This document shows positions 10,403-21,940 of a stretch of 64,000 nucleotides of DNA, in pieces. A model generated the notes under the pieces. The model worked only from the letters and a program-made list of their open reading frames with translations. It was not told the origin of the DNA and ran no database searches. A program made the translations under genes and the position numbers. How positions within the stretch are numbered: position 1 is the first letter of the stretch; the number at the start of each line of letters is the position of its first letter. Origin of the DNA: Calycina herbarum (taxonomy: Eukaryota; Ascomycota; Leotiomycetes; Helotiales; Pezizellaceae); contig LLEY01000051.1 in assembly GCA_001414485.1 (NCBI GenBank), positions 1 through 64,000 of the forward strand, written 5' to 3'.

Positions 10403-11835
10403 CTACTTATTGTTCCCCCACTTCACCTCATTATCGTAAGACTTTTGAGGAATTTGCCGGCCATCAATCCAACGACGTCCTTTCGCTGCTGGACGCATCT
10501 GATTTTTTGCAACATCGAAACATGCAACTTGTACTGTATTAGAGCACAAAGGCCATGTGTGTTTCTTATCCATATCGCAGAATATCCCTTCACTCTCTGA
10601 AACAAAATCTGGACCCTTCGAAGTGCCACTTTCACAAAGTTCTTTTGCGCTATGCTCTTCCAGAGGACTTTTGATCAAAGTACCAGCCATAAAGGGTACT
10701 GGTTCCGAGGTTGTGTTGTTCTCTCTCTTTTCTTTAGCGGAAACCAGAGCTCCATTTTTCTTCTCCTCTGAAACTCGAGAAGAGTCTCTTCTGATTGCCC
10801 GACGTTGGTTCCTGCTGATATCGATACCCGGATTGTTAGTAACCAATGCAAGATCAACATCGGTGTTGTTGTCGTTATACTTCAGAGGTGGATTGAAAAT
10901 TGGAATCCAGGTGTTGGTATTCATCTGCTCGTACATCTTAAATCTGGGAGCGTTACTGCACATTGTCTCTTTGCGGTCGCTGTATTGTTTAGCGCGGCCG
11001 TCTTTCTTGATGTCGGTGGAAGAACTGAAATCGATGATGTGGATCCCAAAGCCTTGGTGCTGAATTCCATTGGTACCCGTCCCGTCTGCTTTATCCGCAT
11101 CAATCCAAAAGCAACTTGAGGTTGTACGGTTCAAGTTGACTGGGCTCTCGCTAGTATTGGAGTCTGTGTTCATCACGTTGGTATCGGAATAGTACCACGT
11201 GGCTCCACAAGCTCTGCCAACATCACCGAGGAATCCGAAGGTTCCCCCGGTCGCCTGAATTACTGACACGTAATTGATGCAAATTGCATCGTTTCCCGAA
11301 GCAGCAATACCTACTACTATATATTAGCGCATGTTATTTTGGATATACGGGAGCTTGGAGGAACCGGGAAGGATGCGTTTCTTCTCGTCAACTAAAATTA
11401 TGGGGTTACGAGGGGGAACATAAAAGGGGTACTTACAATATGTAGCCGCGAGACCATTTCTACCCTTATTGTGGGTGATTGTCACCTCATCGTAACCACC
11501 GCTTGGTATTGCTGGATGATCTTCCTTCCCTCCTTTATTTCTACCAATGTAACGGCCGGATTCGTCATAGAGCATAATGTCAGGGAAATCTCCCCCTGCG
11601 CTGATTTTCTTTTGCTCGTCGGCAAGGCCATGCATTCCGGCTCAGATCTTCACCACAGTTGTGGTTGCTGACGATGACTTTTTCTCGGGTAGGAGGCCGG
11701 GAATCATCATTCCTACGCCGGCTAAGCCCAGTGCTGAAAGAGACGATTAGCTTACATCCAAGCTCATTTTCTTTCTTGCTGTGGTATGGTGTGCTACTTA
11801 CCGACTTCAAACCCAATTAGTGCTATTTGGGCCAT
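10403..11835 (-). pseudogene. Conserved fungal secreted-type protein carrying an in-frame TGA
   Basis: Exons 11835-11802, 11733-11437 and 11310-10403 join in frame to 412 codons. The N-terminus is hydrophobic (ALIGFEVALGLAGVGMMIPG), a signal peptide or anchor. The body has an organisation I associate with an uncharacterised family of secreted ascomycete proteins: FPDIMLYDESGRYIGRNKGG, NDAICINYVSVIQATGG, GDVGRACGATWYYSD and a Trp-Ile-Asp segment (CFWIDADKADG). The C-terminal third is low-complexity. Codon 54 is TGA (11644-11642, between VKI and AGMHGLADEQ). The frame is open and well biased on both sides, so this looks like a single nonsense mutation (for example CGA to TGA), not a wrong intron; no GT-AG pair removes it. 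Translation would end at about 53 residues. Reads or RNA would settle whether the stop is real. Confidence 0.68.
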
Positions 11836-13354
11836 GATGGAACTTGGTAAATATTGACTGAAATAAACAAAAAACAAATTGCACAGATCGCGATCTGATT
11901 CTTAGGAAGTAAAAGAAGAATGAAGTGGGGGTTGCGTGAATTGGTGAAGTTCTTGATTGAGTTGAGGTGATCTCAAATTCGTTGGCGGAATCCCCCCGTC
12001 TCTTAAATAGATATCATATGGAATTGCAGACTTATTCAAGAACTGTTGCTTTTTTTCTTCGCATGACCCCTCTGATCCTTCAGGTTGAATGTCCGCCTTG
12101 GACAAATGGAGTATTCGCAGCTATTTTGCGTAAATCTCACGACATAATGCAACCAACATCACATCATAACCTCCTCAGAATCTCGGTTTGTAGGGAGTTG
12201 AGAAGTTCAGTAGATGTGTCTTTTGTAATTCGCTTGGTAGCTGATCGCCCCTTTGGATTAAGCGAGTACTCCATGACCTTCCACGCAAAAGGCTGTTAGT
12301 TCATGCCATTAATTAAAACAGGTTGCGAACCCATGCAAATAAGCGTCATGTGTAATCTCTTTTTTAAGTGCCAACATAATTTGACGTATATACTTGTGTG
12401 TTTGAGCAGTTGGCGACCCATCCTAGCCATTCACTTTGATCGGCAACGCCCACAAGACCCGTGAGTCGATTTGATCGAGCAACCATCACAGCTTCAGGAT
12501 CCATCATTGAGCTGTACGTAACTCAATTTAAATGGGCAATGAGGTCATACAACCTCCATCTCAACGTGACCGAGTTATGTTGTTGTTTCCTATCGCCGTA
12601 TTGCGGCGTCAACCAACAGAAGGATTCTTCAGTTGGGCTTACGCCCTTTGTACCCAGCTATTGCAAGAAGGTATGCCCCATATGCGGCGTAACTGAAAGT
12701 CTAACATGAGGATCTACAATGTTGCACAAAGGTGCACAGCCGCCATCACTTGATAAACTTGCATTAAGAAATTTCCTCGACGACCATAGATATCCTTAAT
12801 CACACCAACAGATGGATTGTTGTTTCTTGAAACTTGTTGGATAGTGACGTCTTATTCTGTTATCATTAATTAATGTGAGGGTTGGGGGCACGGGAGGTTT
12901 ACAAATATTTGTTTCTACTGGATGCTGTTTGGGTGGGTAGCCTCAAGGCTAACATAGAGCATGTCATCCCCACTGACGATGAAATCGAAGGATAGAGGTC
13001 TAGGGGAATACTCGAACGGGTCAAATTGGTTGCTTGATTCACCAGGATAAGAAATAATTCTTGAAGATGGAAGAAAAAAGCCTTGCGCAGATGAGTTCTC
13101 TTGTTGGTATGACGAGTTGCTCACGCTGCGTCTGCAACCGACATGATAACTTGCAATCAGAAACCAACCTTGTGAAAACCGGCTAGAGCACTGGTTTCAT
13201 GCCCCAAAGAAACAGATAGGAAGAAAAAGGAATATAAAATAAGCTCAATATCCCTCCAATTGCTACATCGTCGACTCTCTTCAGTCCTTTTCTTACTTTG
13301 CAAATATCATCCGCGATCGACTTCAACAAACTACTCCACTTTGAGCTTGCTGTT
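11836..13354. other. Intergenic, no supported gene
   Basis: This region is the promoter side of two divergent secreted-protein genes. Open frames exist on both strands (for example minus 13190-12915) but they lack an ATG. AT-rich tracts and a probable leader (CTTTGCAAATATCATCC) precede the downstream gene. Confidence 0.4.
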
Positions 13355-14523
13355 TTGAAACTCAGAACGCTTTTTGGCGTGGCAGGAATCGCTTTCGTCC
13401 TCTTGCCACTTGCTGGATCTTTTACACTCCGCAGAGCAGAAGACTATGGTATGTCTTTCATAAATTGAAGAAGTACAGTTTTGACTAAGAACCGCACATA
13501 GCTGTTACCAAAACCAGTGCCGATTTTACCAAGAAAGACTCAACTATCAAGGATGTTGTGGCTTTCGTATCTAGGAACCTTCCGCGCGGAAGTGGAGTGA
13601 AACCCAAACCTCACCCAAAGCCAGATGTTCCAGGGTCAGAGCCAGGAAAACCAGCTGAAAATCCAGCAGCTAGTCGAAAGAATTGTCGTCGAGGAAAAAA
13701 CTTTGCTAGGGCTTTTGATGAGGACTGTGAAGAGACGGATTCCAGCTTGAGTGAAGACCCTGGTTGGAAGCCCGAGGACAGTTATAAATCGGGAGCAAAA
13801 GCAATGGGCATTTTCGAAGCCAAGATCAATGATTTGAGGAACAGTCCAGGCGCTCTCGGCGATGCTCCAATCACAAGGCCATTGGCTCCAGCTTATCGAC
13901 TCGGGCTCACACCCCCAGAAAAACTCGTCCTCAAAGATATTTTCGAGAATGTGGACAGAATGTTTACGGATCTCGGACTGAATTCTGAGAGAAGTCTTCA
14001 GAAAACACAGGTTCATGCACTTGATGGAAACGGACAAGCGACGAAAGAGGGGCTTGTGGCGGAAAACTACTTCTCCAAAGACGGGCGCGATGATATTATA
14101 ATTGCCGAAAGCAATCAGATGAGGTCAAAGAATATCGCTCCCGAAGCCCAAAAAATTGAACACTGGAGCGAGCTTTTCTATCAAGTGGTGAGAGGAGTAT
14201 ACCCCAATGAAGCCCCTGACATCAAATATATCCTCCGCGACGCCGTCAACAATGAAGCAACTAAAGACCGCCTTATCGAGGCTCACAGAGACTTTCCTCA
14301 GCTTGTTTCGAATGAAAAAGGAACTTTCAACCCTGCATCTTCAGATCCAAGGGAGGTTCAGAAATGCATGGAACTTATCGGAAGTCCAAATGGAGTGGGC
14401 ATCCCTTTTTTGCTAGGCGATTATCCAGCAACCTTTCGACAGAAAAAGATCGAGAAAATTCACACCTGGGTCCTTGTCAAGGATCAAAAATGGGCTATGG
14501 GTTTTGAATTGACGCCTTTTTAG
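13355..14523 (+). CDS. Secreted hypothetical protein with an apparent TTG start
   Basis: Exon 1 (13355-13448) and exon 2 (13502-14523) are joined by a clean 53-nt intron (GTATGT, branch TGACTAAG, acceptor CATAG), giving 371 codons. Reading starts at TTG followed by KLRTLFGVAGIAFVLLPLAG, a textbook signal peptide with a Lys-Arg n-region, hydrophobic core and Gly/Ser cleavage zone. There is no ATG in this frame upstream within the exon, and the next in-frame ATG would delete the signal peptide. The simplest view is an ATG-to-TTG change at 13355. A non-AUG start or a missed upstream exon are alternatives. The mature part has a disordered Lys/Pro/Ser region, then a mixed alpha/beta region ending WVLVKDQKWAMGFELTPF. 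I recognise no family. Confidence 0.62.
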
Positions 14524-15175
14524 AGATACAAGGTAAGAAATGCACCCTAATATCGTGCCGCAAAGCGACAGAATCTGACATTCTCTCAGAAGATTGTTCT
14601 CGGATTTCTTTTTGATGATGAGTAGATGGAAATAGGATTAAGAAGAATGATTCTCTTCGGCGGATGGTGTTTTTCATATTTTCTTTTCCTTGGGCAGAAT
14701 GGTTCCAAATTCTTTATACCAGTCCATTCGTTTGAATTCGGTAATACAATAGATATCAATTACTAGCAGCTTGCGTTTCGTACAAAGGACAGGTGTAGTT
14801 TCAAGAAGGGATCCCCATAGGCCACCCTCCAAACTGATCGATTTCGTCATCCCTACTCACTCCTCCCACGCTATACTTGACTTTTGTTTAAAACCATAGA
14901 AACATGGAATAAAGACTTGATGATTCGGAAGAATCTATCTATGAAGTTGATAAACTTGCTGAGGGTTTAGAATAGTTGCGACCAAGTCCATACGGCGAAG
15001 GGCCTCCTACGGAGCGAGAGGCGGTTTTTTTCTCGCTTACAGGCAGAGTGCCCTGAATTAGGCAGCAGTTCCAACTGTTGGTTGCACCAACCCACAATTA
15101 TGCCGATGACACAAGAAACAGGTATCCAAAAGTCCGGCTTAGTTCTTCCTCCCGCTAGCTGGAAATTATCTCACG
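14524..15175. other. Intergenic, no gene seen
   Basis: Spacer between the secreted-protein gene and the ankyrin array. AT-rich, with no ATG frame of note. Confidence 0.4.
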
Positions 15176-16728
15176 ATGAATTTTATGGAGTTGCCTATCT
15201 TCCTTGCTGTTGATATTCTAGGGCAAGTGGTCCGTACCACAGATATCGGTACATGTTTGCAACTCCGCCAGGTCAACAGTAAGTTAACAAAAGCGCAGTA
15301 CCTGTGAACACTAGCTAATCCATCGTTCAAGAGTTCTTCGAAGCCGAGGTCGTCTCACATCTCGCAAAATCTCGATTAATCGATTGGACAGATTCATACG
15401 GGAGATACATGCGTCGGTTTGATTCGAAGGTTTGGTTCGATGAAAGCCCCGAAGACCACCATAAAATCATGCTGAACTTCAAGATTCGCCTCCTCCTTGA
15501 AGGTGTGGGACATAGAGAGACCAAACTAGCGACCACAATATACGGAGTGACTGACAGTTTGACATCTCGACTCAATGAGCTTGCGTGTGGTATGCAGCGA
15601 GCCGAAGTATTACGAGCTGTTTGCAAGACAATGTTTTGTCGGTACAATTACGGAATTTTCAGGCTGTTGAGCCGCCCGTCTAAGCATGAATACATTCCAT
15701 CCCCAGAAATGGATGACGATACAGACATAGAGAGGTCAACTTTGGTTGTTGCACTATCAGCGGGATATTGTGAACTAGAAAAACAAATGTTAGAAAGTGG
15801 AATAGGGCTCAACTTCAAACCACGATACTTCGAGACGCCGTTCCAAGTTGCAATACGACTGGACAGGTCCAGCCTTGTTAGACAGTTGTTGGATACTGGT
15901 TTGGAAGCAAGAAAACAGCCAAACCTCCACATGGTATTGCAGCATGCTGCGCGATATGGCCGTCTCGATGTTGTGAATATGCTCATGGAACCCAAATACC
16001 TGATGAGATTATATGGTGGTGATTATCGGAAGGCACTAGAACTTGCATTGGAAATGGATCAATTAGAGATTGCGAATATCATATTCAAAAGTCACGCCCA
16101 AATTCAACATCATAGAATGTTGCAAAAAAGAGACCTTTTTTGGTGGGCATGCCGTCGTGGTTGGGATGAACTCGTTGTCGAAATGCTCTATGCTGGAATT
16201 GACCCAAATAATATTCGTTTTGATTCCGACGGCACCTCAATGTCTGCAGCGGTTGTTGGTGGGCATTGTAGCACAATAGCGATATTACTTGAGAGAGGGT
16301 GTTTGGTGAGAAAGTTTGCCAAAGACGCATTTAGCTACGCAGCTAAAGTTGGGAAGATCGAGGTTTTGGAAATGATGCTTGGGAAGGATCTGGGGCTGTT
16401 CGAACCACCTTCCCGGAGTGACACACCCAGTGTGCATTTGGCGTTCTTTGCGGCAGCCGAAGCCGGCCGTATTGAAGTAACTGAATTCCTCCTCCATCGT
16501 GGTTTTGATATCGACTCTTTTCAGGGCCCTGTTTCTCGTTCCAGGCTCTTGCGAGCCGTTATCCGTGCGAAGCAGCTTGAGATGCTTCAGTGGTTGGTCT
16601 CAAGACTCGGGATGTCTATAGCCGAATACCCAGATTGTCAAGGCACCATGTTGTTGGATGTATTAAAGATAGGGCGACCAGAAATGGTGGATTTCCTATT
16701 TGAACATGGAATGAAGAAGCAAACTTAG
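15176..16728 (+). CDS. F-box-like/ankyrin-repeat protein, array copy 1 (499 aa)
   Basis: Exon 1 is 15176-15278 (103 nt). A 53-nt intron (GTAAGT, branch GCTAATC, acceptor TTCAAG) leads to exon 2, 15332-16728. Residues 1-55 (MNFMELPIFLAVDILGQVV ... CLQLRQVNKFFEAEVV) have the LP-x-E/D-IL ... LRxVN-x-x-F spacing of a weak F-box, the module that docks substrate receptors onto SCF ubiquitin ligases. From about residue 180 roughly ten ankyrin repeats follow, recognisable as alpha-helix pairs such as HAARYGRLDVVNMLM, ALELALEMDQLEIANIIF, WWACRRGWDELVVEMLYAGI and AAEAGRIEVTEFLLHRGFDI. There is no signal peptide or membrane segment, so it is cytosolic or nuclear. It is the first of three tandem paralogues with the same exon-1 length and intron phase. 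The partner or substrate is unknown. Confidence 0.85.
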
Positions 16729-16860
16729 TGTAGATAAAAGGCATGGGCCAACACACGCTATTGTTGCATTTTATCCAGGCAGCAAAGCACTACATGTTGG
16801 TGGCTTACCCCACCCTTTCCCGACCTTCAACTCTCCGCTCAACAATAAAATACGATCACG

Positions 16861-18355
16861 ATGGTATTCATGGAATTGCCCCTTGTAATAGCCGAAGAAA
16901 TAATAAAACAAGCAGTCATTACTGGAGAAATCTACCATTGCTTTCAACTTCGTTTAGTAAATAGTATGATCGCCAGCTCGGAAAATAGAAAGGCAAAAAG
17001 CTGACAATATGTTAGGATTTTTCGAAAACGAAGTCACGAAATACCTTGCAACCACCCGGCTCAATGATTTGCGTCGACACTACCCTTTCACGCGATTCCA
17101 TGGATCAGAGCATAAGATATATACAAGAAAATGCTGTGAGGATGAGAGATCAATGTCACGCCTCAAACTGAAGCTTTTTCTGCATGCAGTGGGGTGCGAA
17201 GATCAAAGACGCACCCGTATAGCGTCAGCCATGCACAGAGTAACTTCTGACTTGGTAGCTCGACTCTCCAAATCCACGAGACATCCGCGAAAAGACGAAA
17301 TACTACTAGACGTCTGCAAAGCCGCCTTGGTATATCTTGACTGGGGAGTGTTTTCATCCATGCTCTGGGACATCAAAGAACAAAGCCAAAAGTGTGCCCC
17401 TCTGGAGTGGAACGAAGAGATGGAAATTGAAACCTCTAGCCTCATCGTGGCAATGGTTTCGGGTTACACGGAGCTGTGGAATGCGATGGTGGCAACAGGG
17501 ATGAAGCTCAACCTCAGATCCAGCTTTTTGGCACACCCCTGCAAATGTCAATACAAGTTGGTCGTTGCGACTTAGCAAATATTCTGCTGGATCACGGACT
17601 AGACCCAAACAGAGAGTCTGAAGATTTGGAAAAGGCTTTGGTGGTGGCTGCGGAATACGGACGTGTTGAGATTGTCAAATTGCTTATTGATCCCAAATTT
17701 CGTCTGAAAAAATCTACCAACAAATCCCTCGAAGCCCTCGAGGTGGCAGTTAGAAAAAACCATACCGAAATAGCCGAAATTCTCCTCAACAGAGACAGGA
17801 GGAAAGAACAGATTTTGAAGACAAGAAAGTATATGTTCTGGTGGTAAGTTCTTTCTTCGCCCTAGACGAGATTTGAAAAGAAGCGGAATTCATATCTCTT
17901 TGCTTGTTATACTCCTGTAGTATCTCCCGAAGGTTCATACTGACCTTGTTAGGGCTTGTCGGAACGGCTATAATGAACTGGTGATTAAAATGCTGGATGC
18001 AGGCATAGATGCAAAGATGATCAAATACATAGAGTGGCGTGGTCCGTCTCCCTGTGGCTCTATAGTCTCTGGTTCCAGTACAGCACTTTGTGGCGCGGCC
18101 ATTGGCGGTCACAGTAGCACCGTCAGGATTCTCTTAAACCAAGGTTGCCACATCAGAAGGTTTAACAGAGATGCTTTCGAATGTGCTGCTAGTGTAGAGC
18201 ACTTTGATATCTTGAAAATCTTCTTCGAGAGTGGCCAGGATGTAATTCCGAGTATACATAGGACATTTTGCTCTGCCGCTCATGCTGGAAACACTAAGCT
18301 GACAGAGTTTCTCATTGATCATGGTTTCAATATCGACTTGTACCTCACAAGATAA
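16861..18355 (+). pseudogene. F-box-like/ankyrin paralogue, array copy 2, frameshifted and truncated
   Basis: Exon 1 (16861-16963, again 103 nt) and the phase-1 intron (16964-17015) match its neighbours. The N-terminus (MVFMELPLVIAEEIIKQAV ... LRLVNRFFENEV) aligns with copies 1 and 3. The frame breaks at a five-T run (17525-17529): reading ...NLRSS and then FGTPLQMSIQVGRCDLANIL one frame over requires one extra T. Without it translation stops at 17575. The second part continues to an intron at 17844-17952 that copies 1 and 3 lack, splitting the TGG of FWWAC. The frame then ends at 18355 (HGFNIDLYLTR and stop), about 100 or more codons short of the paralogues. The broken frame and missing tail make it a pseudogene unless the T run is a sequencing error. 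Confidence 0.8.
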
Positions 18356-18869
18356 ATGTTTAGAAGAGATTTCTTGAAACTGAAATTGTATAGCCAGACT
18401 TCCTTCAAAAGCGCAATTGTGGTCAACCTCAAGAACCAAAGGTAGACGAATCCCGTATTATACAGCTATATCTATAGACCAGTTGTCGCAAAAATGTGAT
18501 GAATAAGTGACTAGAGTAAAAGATGCCTGGTGCTCTACCCCGCTTACAGTCAGGCTGTTGCCCACTAACAAATCAGGCAACAGTCTTTGCTGGGCAAAAA
18601 AAGAACGTACGTATTTGCTGCTGTAAACTTGAAAGCAAACCAAACCAGAATCAGCCACAATGTGCTATAGTATTATCTAAATATTAAAGATATATTCTAC
18701 ATTTATTTAACATTTTTATGAGCTCTTTTAGAAGTGCTGTTAATGTGTTTTGGTGGGTGCGGCACAGGGGAGAAATACGGTCGGTTTTTGATGACACCAC
18801 TGAAACAAAAAGCAGACCCTCAAAATTTTGTCATCATTCTGCCTCCGGTGAACTTTATGTTATTTCACA
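18356..18869. other. Spacer between array copies 2 and 3
   Basis: AT-rich around 18670-18730. It begins where the C-terminal coding region of copy 2 should continue, but I see no recognisable remnant frame. The last 30 bases are the leader of copy 3 (GTTATTTCACAATG). Confidence 0.4.
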
Positions 18870-20591
18870 ATGAATTTCATGGAACTACCAATTGTTCTCG
18901 CGGAAGACATTATAGGACTGGTGGTCCTTACCGCAGATATCGCTGATTGCATGCAGACTCGGCAGGTAAACAGTAAGATAACCCACCGCCAGTGCAGAGT
19001 AAAGTCAAACTGACGCACCTTTCCAGGATTTTTCGACGCCGAGATCGTAAAGTCTTTGGCAAGAACCCGTTTACCCGAATGGGCTCGTGTTTACGGGGAG
19101 TTTTATGATCGCCGATTTAATTCCAAGATTTGGTTTGATATAAGCCCTGTCGACCACGAGACGGCGATGTCGAACTTCAAAACTCGCCTGCTTCTCGAAA
19201 ATATTAGATGCGAAGGCCAAAATCGCTCCAAATACGCGACAACAATACACGGAATTGCTGACTACTTGGTAGCTCTGCTGAGTGAGGTTTCGAATGGTGT
19301 ACAGCGGACTCGGGTGCTAAGAGATGTTTGCCAAACCTTTCTCGTCCTTCGTAGATGCGTATTCGTTGGGCTTACGAGTCAACCCGAAAAAGAATATATT
19401 CCTTATCCAGACAAAAATGACGACAAAGACATAGCGAGATCTAGTTTGATAGTAGCAATATCAGCGGGCTATTACGAAGTGGTCAAAAAGATGTTGGAGA
19501 GTGGAAGGAAACTCTACTGCAAAACTCGATATTTCGAGATGCCTCTCCAAGTTGCGATACGAGTGGGCAGGCCCTGCCTCGTTAAAAAGCTGTTGGAAAT
19601 CGGTATGGAGGAAGGAGTACATCAAGCATGTCGTCGAGTGGCATTGCAGCATGCTGTTCGATATGGTCGTGTCGACATTGTGAAGGTGCTCATGGAACCT
19701 AAATACCAGATGAGATTTCATGGCAACAGGTACAACAAAGCATTGGAAATTGCCGTCGAAACAAACCACTTGGAAATTGCGGAATTTCTGATTGTAAGCC
19801 ACGAGCAGGTGCAGCATACTGTATTACGAAAAAAGGAGCTCTTTTGGTGGGCGTGCCGGCGGGGGTATGATTCGCTCGTCGTGAGAATGCTAGATGCTGG
19901 AGTCGACCCAAACACTGTTCGCTTTGACTCTGATAGCATTCCAATATGTGCAGCTGCTGTTGGTGGTCACTGCAGCACCATGAAAATTCTCTTTGACAGA
20001 GGATGCTTGCTCAACAAGTTTGGCAAGGACGCCTTTTGCCACGCCGCAAAGGCTGGCCGCATCGAGGTTCTGGAATTCATTCTTAGAAGAGATGAGCTGG
20101 CCTTATTCAGACCCTTTGATAGGCCGAGCATGCACAGGGCATTCTCGGCCGCCGCCCAAGCCGGCCAAATCAAAGTGATCGAGTTCCTTTTAGATCGTGG
20201 TTTTGACATGAACTTGCCTGAAATTTCATGGTGCTGCCGCCGTGTGATACGGCCTGTTGTTTCATCTAATCAGCACGAAATGTTACGGAGGCTGATTTCA
20301 AAAAGTGGATTTCCTTTGAATCAGTATCCAGATTCTCAAGGAAATGATGATTGTCCGATGATGGATGCTCTGAGTTATGGGCGGCCAAATATGGTGGATC
20401 TCCTGTTTCAACTGGGAGCAAATCCACTCGACCTCGATCTCGAAAACACGACCATCAAGGAGTACAATCCTAAGCAGAAGACCAAAGATGTTTTCGTGAC
20501 AGCTAAGGTAAGAGAAGGGATTGACGTTCATAGGCGATGGAAGGAATTGATCAAAGAGCGCAAGGACTCGAGAAAGCAAAATGGCACATAG
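18870..20591 (+). CDS. F-box-like/ankyrin-repeat protein, array copy 3 (555 aa)
   Basis: Exon 1 (18870-18972, 103 nt) and exon 2 (19027-20591) flank a 54-nt intron (GTAAGA, branch ACTGAC, acceptor TTCCAG). The N-terminal F-box-like segment (MNFMELPIVLAEDIIGLVV ... MQTRQVNRFFDAEIV) fits the consensus better than copy 1. It is followed by about ten ankyrin repeats (HAVRYGRVDIVKVLM, ALEIAVETNHLEIAEFLI, WWACRRGYDSLVVRMLDAGV, AAQAGQIKVIEFLLDRGFDM). It carries a Lys/Arg/Glu-rich C-terminal extension (to RKDSRKQNGT) that copy 1 lacks. Predicted to be a soluble cytosolic or nuclear adaptor that presents bound partners to an SCF-type ligase; that role is inferred from architecture only. It looks the most intact member of the array. 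Confidence 0.87.
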
Positions 20592-21940
20592 CATGATGGG
20601 AAAGGACAGGGGAAATGAACGGACAGAAGTGTGTGCTAGTAGCAAAAGAAATTTATAATTGGAGAACTTGGGGATTATGGAGATTGGCACGGGAAATCTG
20701 AGACCTCAAATTTCGAGCAAGTGCTCTGCAACTAAACTCTTCAGATGGTAGAAGTTATGCACTGGCAATATTTCGTCAACTCTACAACACCAATCGCCAT
20801 ATTTTTTGAGCATAGCGACCAAAGTCGGTAGCAACGCAGTATTGTCATACGATCGTTCAAGCTGTTGATGGGTGGAACCTACCAAACCACGGGCTCCCTC
20901 CTGGCTCATCAAATTTCAACTTTGCCAGAAAAAAGCGACCACAACTTTGAGAAACGCGAGAATGATGAAGATAACAGGAACAAGAGTCAAATATCTAGAA
21001 CGGCCAACCGGAAAGAAAATTGACTAGTGCGCAAAGTTTTGGACACCGGTCAAACCCACGCGCCCCAACACCAAACCAACCACTTGGATGCTGCAAGTGC
21101 AGACCAACGACGGCCCTATTGGGAACTGAAAGTTGTCAATACACAAAAGGGCCGCGATGATAGGCCCAAGTGGGTATTATGGTAGGAATAGTCGTTCTTC
21201 TTTTGCGATGCTGAATATGCTTCTTCCGCAGCTTTTCTTGCGCCAAGGTGCGAATCTTTGCGAAAGACGCGCGCAAACCACCGCGTTCAATTTCGAATAT
21301 CAAGCCTAGAATCACAACATTTGTGCTACAAGTGTAGCAAAGGAAAGAGGGGAGCTCGAACAGCGATCAATTTATGAAGTACCCACAACCCTTCGCTGGA
21401 AATCCGGAAGGGGGGCCGTCCAAGGTCAAGGGTCGAGCCCAATGCAAAATTACGTTGTGGATTCTGACCTGAATGAGGTTAACGACGCCGCGAACACCAT
21501 GTCAGAAAATCACATGCGAACCCAGTTTTATGGGAATTTTCCAATGCTGGTGGAGGAAGATATTCTGGGATTGAAATTTGTTATGTTATCCTGGTGTATA
21601 TCACAGAATATCGTTCGATTTGTTGGGCCCCTTCTTTTCTGGCTGTTTCTGTTCCAGAATAGCAGCAGTCTTTTTTTCTTCACGCAAAGAGGGGAATGCA
21701 AGTTGTTGAAGTTGAAGAAATCTTTCTGTATTTGCCTGCCATATATGTCCATCCAAGGATCTATCTAGCATACAGTTTATGTCGTTCGAGATGAGATGGT
21801 ATCGTAAAACCCGCGCGCGCGACCAAAAAAAACAAAACAAACAAGCCCATTACAAAAATATATCTAGATAGAATGCCCAAAAAGTTTCCCTAGACGCGAA
21901 CCCAATCATCGCGCTGTGGCCAAAAAATACGAATGCTTCC
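20592..21940. other. Intergenic, one small ORF
   Basis: Mostly unique sequence with no supported gene. A minus-strand ATG at 20909 opens a 67-codon frame (stop 20706) without recognisable features. The stretch just downstream of 21780 holds GCGCGCGCGAC and AAAAAACAAAACAAAC low-complexity tracts and should contain the 3' UTR of the minus-strand gene at 21941. Confidence 0.35.

Noticed and set aside
12915..13190. Minus-strand open frame of about 90 codons
   Set aside because: No ATG in frame and no convincing acceptor upstream.
21420..21450. GGGTCGAGCCC, resembling a tRNA B box
   Set aside because: No matching A box or cloverleaf could be drawn around it.
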